Position numbers and translations under genes: made by a program. Source: Comamonadaceae bacterium (GTDB taxonomy: Bacteria; Pseudomonadota; Gammaproteobacteria; Burkholderiales; Rhodocyclaceae). Taken from it: a stretch of DNA of 60,041 bases. The notes beneath the pieces are model-generated. The model was not told the DNA's origin, made no database searches, and saw only the letters and a list, made by a program, of their open reading frames with translations. The stretch is from assembly GCA_029255645.1 (NCBI GenBank), contig JANLJE010000027.1:1-60041 (forward strand), given 5' to 3'. The stretch's first letter is position 1, and the number at the start of each line of letters is the position of its first letter. Of the stretch, positions 34,317 through 43,104 are shown one piece after another.

Positions 34317-35294
34317 ATGCTCGCTTACATCTTTCGCCGCCTTCTCTATGCCGTGCCCATCCTGATCGGGGTCAACCTGCTCACCTTTGCCCTGTTCTTC
34401 GTGGTCAATACCCCGGATGACATGGCCCGGATGCAGCTCGGCGTCAAGCATGTGACCCCCGAGGCCATCCAGAAATGGAAGGCGGAGCGGGGTTACGACC
34501 GGCCCTTGTTCTGGAACCCGGAGGCGGCTGGCCTGGCCAGGGCCACCGATACCATCTTTTTTGACAAGTCGGTCCGCATGTTCGTCGGCGACTTCGGCCG
34601 CGCCGAGGATGGCCGGGACATCGCCCGGGAGATCCGTACCCGGATGGGGCCCTCCCTGGCGATTGCGCTGCCCACCTTTTTGCTGGGGCTTTGCGTCAGC
34701 ATCAGCCTCGCCCTGATCCTCGCCTTCTTCCGGGCCAGCGCCCTGGATTTCTGGGGGGTGGTGAGCTGCGTTGCGCTCATGTCGATTTCCGGCCTGTTCT
34801 ACATCATCGGCGGCCAGTATCTGGTGGCCAAGGTCTGGAAGCTGGTGCCCATCTCCGGCTTCGGCGAAGGGCTCGATGCCTGGCGCTTTCTCGTGCTGCC
34901 GGTGTTGATCGGCGTCGTGGCCGGCCTCGGTTCCTCCACCCGCTGGTACCGCACCCTCTTTCTCGAAGAGGTGAACAAGGATTATGTGCGCACGGCCCGG
35001 GCCAAGGGGCTGCCGGAGACCCGGGTGTTCTTCCGCCACATCCTCAAGAACGCCATGATTCCCATCCTCACCGGGGTGGTGGTGGTGATTCCCCTACTGT
35101 TCATGGGTTCGCTGCTTACCGAATCCTTCTTCGGCATCCCGGGCTTGGGTAGTTACACCATCGATGCCATCAATGCCCAGGATTTCGCCGTGGTGCGCTC
35201 GATGGTCTTCATCGGTTCGGTGCTCTACATCGTCGGGCTGATGCTCACCGATATTTCCTACACCCTGGTGGACCCCCGGATCCGCTTCGAATGA
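34317..35294 (+). CDS. Peptide/oligopeptide ABC transporter permease (YejB/DppB-like)
   Basis: Inner-membrane permease of about 325 residues starting MLAYIFRRLLYAVPILIGVN, the typical first transmembrane helix of DppB/YejB proteins. The coupling-loop region DYVRTARAKGLPETRVFFRHILKN is clear. Start at 34317 is chosen by homology; an ATG at 34296 is also in frame, and neither has a good ribosome binding site. TTTATAAA just upstream suggests a short leader. Its stop overlaps the second permease as ATGA. No substrate-binding protein gene is nearby. Confidence 0.88.
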   Translation: MLAYIFRRLLYAVPILIGVNLLTFALFFVVNTPDDMARMQLGVKHVTPEAIQKWKAERGYDRPLFWNPEAAGLARATDTIFFDKSVRMFVGDFGRAEDGRDIAREIRTRMGPSLAIALPTFLLGLCVSISLALILAFFRASALDFWGVVSCVALMSISGLFYIIGGQYLVAKVWKLVPISGFGEGLDAWRFLVLPVLIGVVAGLGSSTRWYRTLFLEEVNKDYVRTARAKGLPETRVFFRHILKNAMIPILTGVVVVIPLLFMGSLLTESFFGIPGLGSYTIDAINAQDFAVVRSMVFIGSVLYIVGLMLTDISYTLVDPRIRFE

Positions 35295-36691
35295 TGTCCT
35301 TTCAGCCCGTCCTGCTCTGGACCGATGTTTTGCTCTGGCTGCTCCTCGGCTGCGGCGTGGGGCTGGGCATCGTCTCCGCCCACACGCTGCGCCAGGCCTG
35401 GTCGCGGCTGGGCAAGAACACCGTGGCCATGGCCACGGCCACCCTGCTGTCGGCCTTTTTGCTGGTCGGGCTACTCGATTCCCTGCACTACCGGGAACGC
35501 TTGCCGCCGGCCCCGGGCGAGGTGCGGGTGGTCTATGGGGTCGAGGTGCGCTCCGTCCTGGACGGCTTACTCAGGCAGCTCCGCGAGCAGAGCGAAAAGA
35601 CCTATTCCGCCCCTTTTGCCACCCGGCTCTATGCCAAGGAAACCCTGGAGACCCCGGCCGGCCCGGTGCAGGGCTACCCGCGCCTCAAATATGGCGGCGC
35701 CCACCTGGGCGAGCACGAGGCGAAGCGGGACAAGGATGTGCTGCAGCGCGCCTTTGCCTCCGGGGTGCTCGCCTTTTTGCTCTGGCTGGGGCTCGCCGCC
35801 GGGCTTACGGCCCTGCTCGCCCGGCGCCAGGGGGCTTCCCACCACGAGACCTGGCAGGCCATCTGGCAAGGCGAGACGGCCTTTGCCTGGCGCGGCGTGC
35901 TGCTTGCCCTGGGCGGGCTCCTGCTGGTGTTTTTGCCTATGGCGCTTTGGGCCGGGGATTACCATGTGCTGGGCACGGACAAGGTGGGGCAGGATGTCTT
36001 TTATCAGGTGCTAAAGAGCATCCGCACCGCCCTCGTGATCGGGCTCGTCACGACGCTGGTGATGCTGCCTTTGGCGGTGGTGCTGGGCATCGTCGCCGGT
36101 TATTTCCGCGGCTGGGCCGATGACCTGATCCAGTACGTTTATACGGTGCTCAATTCCATTCCCGGCGTGCTCCTGATTGCCGCCGCCGTGCTCATGATGC
36201 AGGTACTGATCGACACCCATCCGCAGTGGTTCGCCACGGCGGCGGAACGGGCCGATCTGCGCCTTCTCGCCCTTTGCGTCATTCTCGGCATGACCAGCTG
36301 GACGGGCCTTGCCCGGCTCTTGCGCGGCGAAAGCCTGAAACTGAGGGAACTCGAATACATCCAGGCGGCGCGGGCCTTTGGCGTCTCCTCGGCGCGCATC
36401 ATCGGCCGCCATCTCCTCCCCAATCTGATGCACATCGTGGTGATCGCCCTGGTGATGGATTTTTCCAGCCTGGTGCTGGCCGAGGCGGTGCTCTCCTATG
36501 TCGGGATCGGCGTGGACCCGAGCATGATCAGCTTTGGCACGATGATCAACAATGCCCGCATGGAGCTTGGCCGGGAGCCGGTGGTGTGGTGGTCGCTGGC
36601 GGCGGCCTTCGTCTTCATGTTCGTGCTGGTGCTTTCGGCCAACCTTTTTGCGGATGCGGTACGCGATGCCTTCGACCCCCGTCTCGACTGA
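35291..36691 (+). CDS. Peptide ABC transporter permease with extended N-terminus (YejE/DppC-like)
   Basis: 466 residues, over 100 longer than ordinary DppC/YejE permeases. The C-terminal half is standard: HVLGTDKVGQDVF, then EYIQAARAFGVSSARIIGRHLLPN and SYVGIGVDP. The extra N-terminal part holds two predicted membrane helices around a soluble segment (about 65-150) that should face the periplasm. It overlaps the first permease by four bases and the ATPase gene by 26. Substrate unknown; oligopeptides by family. Confidence 0.87.
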   Translation: MMSFQPVLLWTDVLLWLLLGCGVGLGIVSAHTLRQAWSRLGKNTVAMATATLLSAFLLVGLLDSLHYRERLPPAPGEVRVVYGVEVRSVLDGLLRQLREQSEKTYSAPFATRLYAKETLETPAGPVQGYPRLKYGGAHLGEHEAKRDKDVLQRAFASGVLAFLLWLGLAAGLTALLARRQGASHHETWQAIWQGETAFAWRGVLLALGGLLLVFLPMALWAGDYHVLGTDKVGQDVFYQVLKSIRTALVIGLVTTLVMLPLAVVLGIVAGYFRGWADDLIQYVYTVLNSIPGVLLIAAAVLMMQVLIDTHPQWFATAAERADLRLLALCVILGMTSWTGLARLLRGESLKLRELEYIQAARAFGVSSARIIGRHLLPNLMHIVVIALVMDFSSLVLAEAVLSYVGIGVDPSMISFGTMINNARMELGREPVVWWSLAAAFVFMFVLVLSANLFADAVRDAFDPRLD

Positions 36692-38699
36692 AGCCCTGCT
36701 CGCGGTGCGCGGGCTCTCCCTCGCCATCCAGAAAACCGGGCCGGGGCGGCCGCGTCAGGTGCCCGCCGTCACCGACCTGGGCTTTGCGATCAAGCCCGGC
36801 GAGACCCTGGCCCTGGTGGGGGAATCCGGCTGCGGCAAATCCTTGAGCGCCCTCGCCCTGATGCGGCTCTTGCCCCCGGCCATCCGCATCACGGCCGGCC
36901 AGGTCCGTTTTCAGGGGCGCGAGCTGCTGGATCTGCCCGAGGCCGCCATGCGCGAGCTGCGCGGCCGGGGCATGGCGATGATCTTCCAGGAGCCGGCCAC
37001 CAGCCTCAATCCCGTGCTCACCGTGGGCGCCCAGATCGGCGAAGTGCTGCTCCGCCACGCGGCCCTCGAAGGCCGCAATCTCGATGGCCGGGCCGTGCGC
37101 GAGCGGGTCGAAGCGCTGCTGCGCCAGGTGGGCATCGCCGACCCGGCGCGGCGCCTGGACGAATACCCCTTCCAGTTTTCCGGCGGCATGAAGCAGCGGG
37201 TGATGATCGCCATCGCGCTTGCCGCCGAGCCGCAGCTTTTGATTGCCGACGAGCCCACCACCGCCCTCGATGTGACGGTCCAGGCCCAGATCCTCGACCT
37301 TTTGGCAAAGCTCCAGGCCGAACGCGGCATGGCGATGCTGCTCATCACCCACGACCTGGGCATCGTCGCCCGCATGGCTCACCGGGTCGGCGTCATGTAT
37401 GCCGGTCAGCTCGTCGAACTGGCAAGCCGCGAGGCTTTCTTCCAGGCCCCCGCCCATCCTTACAGCCAGGCCCTGTTCGCCGCCCTGCCCGAAGCGGTGG
37501 CGCGGGGCCAGCGCCTCAAGGCCCTGGCGGGGCAGGTGCCGGCTCTGGCGGCCATGCCCGCCGCCTGCCGCTTCGCCGCGCGCTGCGAACGTCGCCAGCC
37601 CGTCTGCGAAACCGAGGCGCCAGGGCTGATGCCCGTGGGCGATGAGGGCGGGGTGCGCTGCCATTTTCCCGGACCGCGGCCCGGATCGGCCGCCGTGGAA
37701 ATCTTGCCGGTGCCGCTGCCAGCGTTGCCAGTAGCGGCCCGGCCGTTACTGGAAATCGAAGCGCTGAAGGTGCATTTCCCCATCCGCAAGGGTTTTTTGC
37801 AGCGGGTGTGCGGCCATGTGCGGGCGGTGGATGGGGTGAGCCTCGAGCTCAGCCCGGGCCGCACCCTCGCCCTGGTGGGGGAGTCCGGCTGCGGCAAGAC
37901 CACGGTGGCCAAGGCCCTGATGCAGCTCCTGCCGCGTAGCGGCGGGGAAGTGCGCTGGCAGGGGACTTTGATCGAGGCCAAGGACAAGCGGCAGATCCAG
38001 GCTCTGCGGCGCAAGATGCAGATGGTGTTCCAGGACCCCTTTGCCTCCCTCAATCCCCGCATGCGGGTGGGCGACATTCTGCTGGAGGGGATGCTCGCCC
38101 TGGGCGTTGCCGCTTCAGCCGAGGCCGGCCGGCCGGCCTGCGTCGCCCTCCTTGAACAGGTGGGCATGAAGGCGGAAGCCCTGGAGCGCTACCCGCACGA
38201 GTTTTCCGGCGGCCAGCGCCAGCGCATCGCCATTGCCCGGGCCCTGGCCGTGGCGCCGCAACTCTTGCTCTGCGATGAGCCGACCTCGGCCCTGGATGTG
38301 TCGGTCCAGGCCCAGATCCTCAACCTGCTGCGCGACCTGCAGGCCGAACTCAAGGTGGCCTACCTCTTCATCACTCACAACTTTGCCGTGGTGGAATACC
38401 TGGCCCAGGAGGTGGCGGTGATGTATCTGGGCCGGGTGGTGGAGCAGGGACCGGTCGAGCAGGTGCTCACGGCCCCGGCCCATCCCTACACCGAGGCGCT
38501 GCTCTCGGCCGTGCCTCGCATCAGCGGCGGGCGCCCGATCCTGCGCCTGCAGGGGGAAACCCCGTCGCCCGCCCATCCGCCGGAAGGCTGCCACTTCCAT
38601 CCCCGTTGTCCGAAGGCCCTGGAGCAGTGCCGTAACGCTTACCCGCCGTTACGACCACTGCCAGGCGGGGTGCAGGTGGCCTGCCATCTGGCCTGCTAG
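36666..38699 (+). CDS. Peptide ABC transporter, fused double ATP-binding protein (YejF-like)
   Basis: 677 residues with two complete nucleotide-binding domains. Domain 1 has GESGCGKS, FSGGMKQR and IADEPTTALD; domain 2 has GESGCGKTT, FSGGQRQR and CDEPTSALD. Each is followed by an oligopeptide/dipeptide C-terminal module with cysteine-containing HPRC or AARC segments. The fusion is characteristic of YejF and related transporters. Start at 36666 is preferred; 36654 is also in frame. Together with the two permeases it forms one importer whose binding protein is encoded elsewhere. Confidence 0.9.
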   Translation: MPSTPVSTEALLAVRGLSLAIQKTGPGRPRQVPAVTDLGFAIKPGETLALVGESGCGKSLSALALMRLLPPAIRITAGQVRFQGRELLDLPEAAMRELRGRGMAMIFQEPATSLNPVLTVGAQIGEVLLRHAALEGRNLDGRAVRERVEALLRQVGIADPARRLDEYPFQFSGGMKQRVMIAIALAAEPQLLIADEPTTALDVTVQAQILDLLAKLQAERGMAMLLITHDLGIVARMAHRVGVMYAGQLVELASREAFFQAPAHPYSQALFAALPEAVARGQRLKALAGQVPALAAMPAACRFAARCERRQPVCETEAPGLMPVGDEGGVRCHFPGPRPGSAAVEILPVPLPALPVAARPLLEIEALKVHFPIRKGFLQRVCGHVRAVDGVSLELSPGRTLALVGESGCGKTTVAKALMQLLPRSGGEVRWQGTLIEAKDKRQIQALRRKMQMVFQDPFASLNPRMRVGDILLEGMLALGVAASAEAGRPACVALLEQVGMKAEALERYPHEFSGGQRQRIAIARALAVAPQLLLCDEPTSALDVSVQAQILNLLRDLQAELKVAYLFITHNFAVVEYLAQEVAVMYLGRVVEQGPVEQVLTAPAHPYTEALLSAVPRISGGRPILRLQGETPSPAHPPEGCHFHPRCPKALEQCRNAYPPLRPLPGGVQVACHLAC

Positions 38700-38714
38700 C
38701 GGCTACGCGGATGA

Positions 38715-40382
38715 TCAGCTGTCGAGCCGGATGGTGAGGGTGGACCCGACCTTGAGATGGCTGCCGGCAAGGCTGTTCCAGCGCTTGATGTCGTCGAGTT
38801 CGACGTTGTAGCGCCGGGCGATGGAAAAGAGCGTATCCCCCTTTTTCACCTTGTGATGCGCGACCTTGGCAGCCGCCGGCTTCCTGCTGCGGCTGTCGGC
38901 CTTGGTCATCTTTTTGGCCTCTTCCTTCTTCACCTTTTTCCCAGGCGCCTCACGGCTTGCCCTGGGGGCGGGTTCATCCTTTACGGCCTGTCTCCGGGCG
39001 AGGATCGTGGCCCCGTCTCTCACCTTGAGCCGGGTGCCGGCGCTCAGTTTTTTGCCCTTCAGTTTGTTGAGCTGCCGCAGTTCGGTCGTGCTGATGCCGT
39101 ACTTGCGGGCGATGGCCTGCAGGGTGTCGCCCTTTTTGACCTTGTGGAACTGCGCCGGGGTGGCGGGAATTTCGGCCAGCACGGGCAGGGTGGGGGGCAG
39201 CAAGATGGCGGGATCGCCTTGCGCATCCTCTTCCTGGGTCGGGACCAGCAGGGTCTGGCCGGGCCGGACGCGGATGTGGCCCTCCAGGCCGTTGACCCGT
39301 TTCAGGTCGGCCAGGGTGATGCCAAAGCGGGGCGCTATCTGTTCGAGCTGCTCGCCGGGCTGAAGGGCATAGGTCTTCCAGTTGCTCAAGGGTTCGTCGT
39401 GGGCGGCGAGCCCAGTCTTGAAGCTTTCGTACTGGTGGGCAGGAATCACCAGCATCGAATCGGCCTGGATGACAGGGCGGTGGTGGGATGGGTTGAGGGC
39501 CGTGAATTCTTCCACACTCAGACCCGCGAACTGGGCGGCCAGCTTGATGTCGATGGGGGCTTCCGTTACCACGGTACGGAAATAGGGGCGGTTGGGGATC
39601 GAGGCGATCCCGAGTTCCACCATCAGGCGGGGATTGCTGAAAATGTTCTTGAGCGCCTGCAACTTGGGAACGTAATGCCGGGTCTCGTTGGGCATGGAGA
39701 GGTTGGAGTAGTCACCTGGCAGGCCCTTCGCCTCATTTTTGGCGATGGCGCGGCCCACCGCCCCTTCGCCCCAGTTGTAGGAAGCCAGGGCCAGATGCCA
39801 GTCGCCATGCAGTTCATAGATGGACTGCAGGTAATCCAGGGCGGCGCTGGTGGAAGCGACGATATCCTGGCGCTGATCGTGCCACCAGTTCTGCTCCAGA
39901 TTGAAGGTCCTGCCGGTGGAGGGAATGAACTGCCACAGCCCCGAGGCGTGGGCGGAAGAATAGGCCATGGGGTTGTAGGCGCTCTCCACCATGGGTAGCA
40001 GGGCCAGTTCCGTGGGCATGCCGCGCCGTTCCAGCTCATCGACGATGTGGTGCAGGTAGGGACGGCTGCGTTCCACCATGCGCCGCAGTCCTTCCGGATG
40101 GGACTGGTAGTACTGCTGATGGCGCAGCACCAGTTCGTCGTTGAGGTTGGGCATGGCAAAGCCGTTGCGGATCCTGACCCACAGGTTTTCCGTCGGGGCG
40201 GTGAGATCGACGGCCTGGGAAATTTCTGGCGGCTGAGCGATTTCCTCCCTTTCCAGGGGGGCATGGGAATCGGGATCGGCGTGCAGCTGAGGGGCAAACA
40301 GGCTGCAGGAGAAGGCCAGCAGGAGTGCTTGAAGGCTGACCGGGCGCAGGGGGAAAAAATTACCACGCAGCCGCTTCTTCAT
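38715..40382 (-). CDS. mltD: Membrane-bound lytic murein transglycosylase D with three LysM domains
   Basis: Cleaves peptidoglycan glycan strands to 1,6-anhydromuropeptides. 555 residues: signal sequence (1-36, LLAFSCSLFAPQLHA), SLT domain with catalytic E133 (MVESAYNPMAYSSAHASG), then three LysM modules at about 340-385, 415-460 and 508-553, separated by a Lys/Pro-rich linker. The C in LAFSC is not a canonical lipobox, so lipidation is uncertain. It lies convergent with the transporter ATPase gene, 15 bases apart. Confidence 0.93.
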   Translation of the reverse strand: MKKRLRGNFFPLRPVSLQALLLAFSCSLFAPQLHADPDSHAPLEREEIAQPPEISQAVDLTAPTENLWVRIRNGFAMPNLNDELVLRHQQYYQSHPEGLRRMVERSRPYLHHIVDELERRGMPTELALLPMVESAYNPMAYSSAHASGLWQFIPSTGRTFNLEQNWWHDQRQDIVASTSAALDYLQSIYELHGDWHLALASYNWGEGAVGRAIAKNEAKGLPGDYSNLSMPNETRHYVPKLQALKNIFSNPRLMVELGIASIPNRPYFRTVVTEAPIDIKLAAQFAGLSVEEFTALNPSHHRPVIQADSMLVIPAHQYESFKTGLAAHDEPLSNWKTYALQPGEQLEQIAPRFGITLADLKRVNGLEGHIRVRPGQTLLVPTQEEDAQGDPAILLPPTLPVLAEIPATPAQFHKVKKGDTLQAIARKYGISTTELRQLNKLKGKKLSAGTRLKVRDGATILARRQAVKDEPAPRASREAPGKKVKKEEAKKMTKADSRSRKPAAAKVAHHKVKKGDTLFSIARRYNVELDDIKRWNSLAGSHLKVGSTLTIRLDS

Positions 40383-40562
40383 CGAGTGTCCTTTGTCCTG
40401 AATTTTGTCGGGCGGGCAGATTGCCGGGATAACCCGCCTCGAAGGGGGAGGATTATAGTCCTGCCACGGCTGGGTGATAAGCCGGTGAGTTCAAATTCGA
40501 AGTGCAACACCGACCCGGAGGTCAATGTGTTGTGTTGGGCAAGAACGCCAGCCGCAAGATGA

Positions 40563-40588
40563 GACGGGCCCCATGAACGGGGCCCGTC
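40563..40588 (-). terminator. Hairpin terminator downstream of fccB relic
   Basis: GACGGGCCCC (40563-40572) pairs perfectly with GGGGCCCGTC (40579-40588) over a six-base loop. On the minus strand it follows the restored stop of the fccB relic at 40618 by 30 bases. The T-rich tail is imperfect. Confidence 0.5.
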
Positions 40589-40617
40589 GGCATGCTGCGG
40601 TGTCGAGGGCGGCTTGT

Positions 40618-40869
40618 CAGCCGAGGGTATCTTTCCAGATGGTGGTGGCCCAGGCCCGGGTGTAGAGGCCTTCTTCCTCCGAGGCTTCCCTTGAGACGCC
40701 GCCGGAGCCTTCCACGACCAGGGGCACCTTCTTTTCCGGGTGGTAGCGGTGCACCGAAGCCTTTGGCGGCCAGGGCGGCGCCGGGCACGGCGGCCAGGGT
40801 GAGAGAGGCGGCGGCGGAGGCGCCGATGCCCTGCAACAGGCGACGACGTTCAGGATTGAATTTGTTCAT
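40618..40869 (-). pseudogene. Relic of flavocytochrome c sulfide dehydrogenase flavoprotein (fccB)
   Basis: The first 35 codons encode a clean twin-arginine signal (RRRLLQGIGASAAASLTLAA). After about 40765 the annotated frame turns into low-complexity residues. The next frame instead reads VHRYHPEKKVPLVVEGSGGV and ends ...WATTIWKDTLG before a stop at 40618. That ending fits the C-terminus of FccB-type flavoproteins (GAGGVS...W..I..D.FG). So the 5' and 3' ends of a roughly 420-codon gene appear joined out of frame, with the FAD domains deleted. The family assignment is from memory of conserved ends and is moderately secure. Confidence 0.6.
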
Positions 40870-40881
40870 GACAGGCTTCCC

Positions 40882-40958
40882 TTATTTCTGCTTGGAAAAG
40901 TAGTCCGCCAGGAGGACGATTTCCCCGAGCCCGGAGAAGGGTTGCCCGCGCGACTCTA
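40882..40958 (-). pseudogene. Relic of a cytochrome c subunit 3' end (fccA-like)
   Basis: In one frame the minus strand reads ESRGQPFSGLGEIVLLADYF then SKQK and a TAA at 40882-40884, twelve bases before the fccB relic start. The pattern G.PFSG..EI..LADYF is that of cytochrome c subunits such as FccA. Everything upstream, including the haem motif, is missing and replaced by the end of the sensor kinase gene. It marks the left edge of an inserted or rearranged segment. Confidence 0.5.
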
Positions 40959-42293
40959 TTAGCAATTTGATCCAGGCAGGGAAATCTCCGCGACCAAGCC
41001 GCCGCCTTCTCTGGGCCTCAATTCAAGGGTGCCGCCGAAGCGCTCCACAATCGCCCGCACAATCGAAATGCCCAGGCCCGCGCCATCCTTGCTCTTCCGA
41101 CCTTGATCACCACGCCAGAAACGCTGACCAATTTGGGATGCCTGCTCGGTAGTGAGTCCGGGGCCACGGTCTGTCACAGCAATCAAGCATCGCTGCGCGC
41201 CCTGATCCAAGAACACACCGACCTCGATCGCGGCATCTCTGGGCGAGTAGCGTATTGCGTTATCAACCAGATTGCGAAACGCCGTTTCCAGCATCGACTT
41301 GGGCACTGGAGTTCCGATGTCCTCGCCGCTGATGTTGAGCACCAAGCGCTCACCTTCTTCAGCTTTCCATTGCTCCAGCACGCCACGGACGGAAGCGACC
41401 ACAGAGGTGCAACCATCTGCCTTGTCGGCGGGTGCCTCGGCACGAGCCAGTGTCATCATCTGGTCCAGCGTGCGCCGCAGGCGTTTAACCCCTTCCTCCG
41501 CACTGGAAAGCGAAGACGCCACTTCGTCGCCTTCACTGATTCGGGCCACCTGCAGGTGGGTATCGATCACGGTCAACGGCGTCCTCAGTTCGTGCGCCGC
41601 GGCATCGGTAAATGCCCGCTGGCTGGAGAGTGCCCGTGCCAAGCGCTTGAGAAGACCATTCATTGCATCCAGAACCGGACGCAGTTCCGAAGGCGAATGG
41701 TTGACGGCAATCGGGGATATATCGTCCGCGTGTTTGTCGCGTAACTGCTGCGACAGGCCTTTCAGTGGGGCCAGCCCCCGGCCGATGCCGATCCAAAGCG
41801 CAGCCAAGCCGCCAAGAAAGGCAATCAGAAATGGCACGCCAGCCACGCTCAGCAGTTCGTGGATCAGCATGTTTCGCTGATCCACGCGATCCGCTGTGGT
41901 GATCTGGTAGCCATTGGCACGAAGAACGTAGATTCTCCACTGGCGCCCCAGAATATCCCGCGTGCTAAAGCCTGCGGGTAATGACTCGAATTCCGAATGA
42001 GGTCCAGTGGTCGTTCGTGCCAGGATCTCTCCGTGCAAGGACCGGATTTCGCAGGCGATACCCTCCTTGCCGCTGACGCGCACGGCCTCGGCGAAGTCGG
42101 AGGCTGCCGAATTCGGAGCCAGCGCCGCGCGCTCAAGAAGCCCCGCCACCATGCGTGCCGACATGGCAAGACGACCATCGAGGGTTCGATCAAGATTGGA
42201 GTGGACGCCGCGCATCATCCAGGCCGCGGCAGAGCCCCACAGAACCAGCAGCGAAATACCGGCAATCAGAACGGCGCGAAGGCGCAGACTCAT
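40959..42293 (-). CDS. Two-component sensor histidine kinase (QseC/PmrB type)
   Basis: 444-residue membrane kinase. Two transmembrane helices (about 6-26 and 145-167) flank a periplasmic domain of about 115 residues; a HAMP-like segment and the H-box DAAAHELRTPLT (H234) follow, then N-box NLVDNAIRYS and G-boxes DRGPGL and GAGLGISI. The start at 42293 overlaps the response regulator stop as ATGA; the open frame begins five codons earlier. It is cotranscribed with the regulator and divergent from dsbD, suggesting control of the Dsb genes. Confidence 0.9.
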   Translation of the reverse strand: MSLRLRAVLIAGISLLVLWGSAAAWMMRGVHSNLDRTLDGRLAMSARMVAGLLERAALAPNSAASDFAEAVRVSGKEGIACEIRSLHGEILARTTTGPHSEFESLPAGFSTRDILGRQWRIYVLRANGYQITTADRVDQRNMLIHELLSVAGVPFLIAFLGGLAALWIGIGRGLAPLKGLSQQLRDKHADDISPIAVNHSPSELRPVLDAMNGLLKRLARALSSQRAFTDAAAHELRTPLTVIDTHLQVARISEGDEVASSLSSAEEGVKRLRRTLDQMMTLARAEAPADKADGCTSVVASVRGVLEQWKAEEGERLVLNISGEDIGTPVPKSMLETAFRNLVDNAIRYSPRDAAIEVGVFLDQGAQRCLIAVTDRGPGLTTEQASQIGQRFWRGDQGRKSKDGAGLGISIVRAIVERFGGTLELRPREGGGLVAEISLPGSNC

Positions 42294-42958
42294 GACGCGA
42301 GCCTCCATCCCAGCCGATAGCCGAGCCCACGGACTGTCTCGATCGCTTCGGAGCCTAGCTTGCGGCGGATGTTGTGGATATGCACGTTGACCGCATTGCT
42401 GCCGATCTCTTCCCCGAGTCCGTACAAGCGCTCATTCAGCAGAGCGGGCGCAACCCATCGGCCATCGGCATTGGCAAGCTGGGCCAGCAGATCGACCTCG
42501 CGACGCGACAAGGTGGCGGACTCGCCATGGAACCAAGCCAGTCCGCTCTCCGGCTCCAGTCGCAGGGGGCCGGCCAAGATGACCTGGGCAGCACGGCCTT
42601 GTGTGCGTCTGACCAGCGCGTGCAACCGAGCCGCGAGTTCACGCAGGTCGAACGGCTTGACCATGTAGTCATCGGCTCCTTCATGCAGTCCCTTGAGCCT
42701 GTGTTCGATGGCATCCCGCGCCGTGAGGATCAAGACGGGCAACTGAGGCTCGACAGCTCGCATGCTGGCCAGCAACTCCATGCCATCCCGGTCAGGCAGG
42801 CCGAGATCGAGTACCAGGGCATGGAAGGTTTCTTCCATGTGCACGGTTTCCGCGTCTTGTGCCGTGCCGACATGCTGGACCGCGATGCCGTGCTTGCGCA
42901 AACCGGCCACAATGCCCTTGCCAATCAGCTCGTCGTCCTCTACCAGCAGCACCCGCAT
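42290..42958 (-). CDS. OmpR-family response regulator (QseB/PmrA type)
   Basis: 222 residues from the ATG at 42958, where the protein begins MRVLLVEDDE, the standard receiver N-terminus. Phosphoacceptor D51 (VLDLGLPDRDG), K in MVKPFD, and a C-terminal winged helix with NAVNVHIHNIRRKLG and VRGLGYRLG. Upstream in-frame codons are unsupported. It precedes the kinase gene and diverges from dsbD over a 146-base promoter region. Confidence 0.92.
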   Translation of the reverse strand: MRVLLVEDDELIGKGIVAGLRKHGIAVQHVGTAQDAETVHMEETFHALVLDLGLPDRDGMELLASMRAVEPQLPVLILTARDAIEHRLKGLHEGADDYMVKPFDLRELAARLHALVRRTQGRAAQVILAGPLRLEPESGLAWFHGESATLSRREVDLLAQLANADGRWVAPALLNERLYGLGEEIGSNAVNVHIHNIRRKLGSEAIETVRGLGYRLGWRLAS

Positions 42959-43104
42959 TTCCGCTTCACCTTGCCTCGAACAAATGGTCATGTTAGGCCA
43001 AAAATCAGCCTCGCGTCAGCGAGTAGATACGCCCTCGCGGCACTTTAGTTTCGCTTAATCGAGCGGGCGCATCATCCAGGCAGCTTTGTTTGGAGGATTC
43101 GGAT

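Noticed and set aside
34227-35039. Long N-terminal extension of the serB frame
   Set aside because: It runs antisense to the permease gene, while SerB family proteins start at the ATG at 34226.
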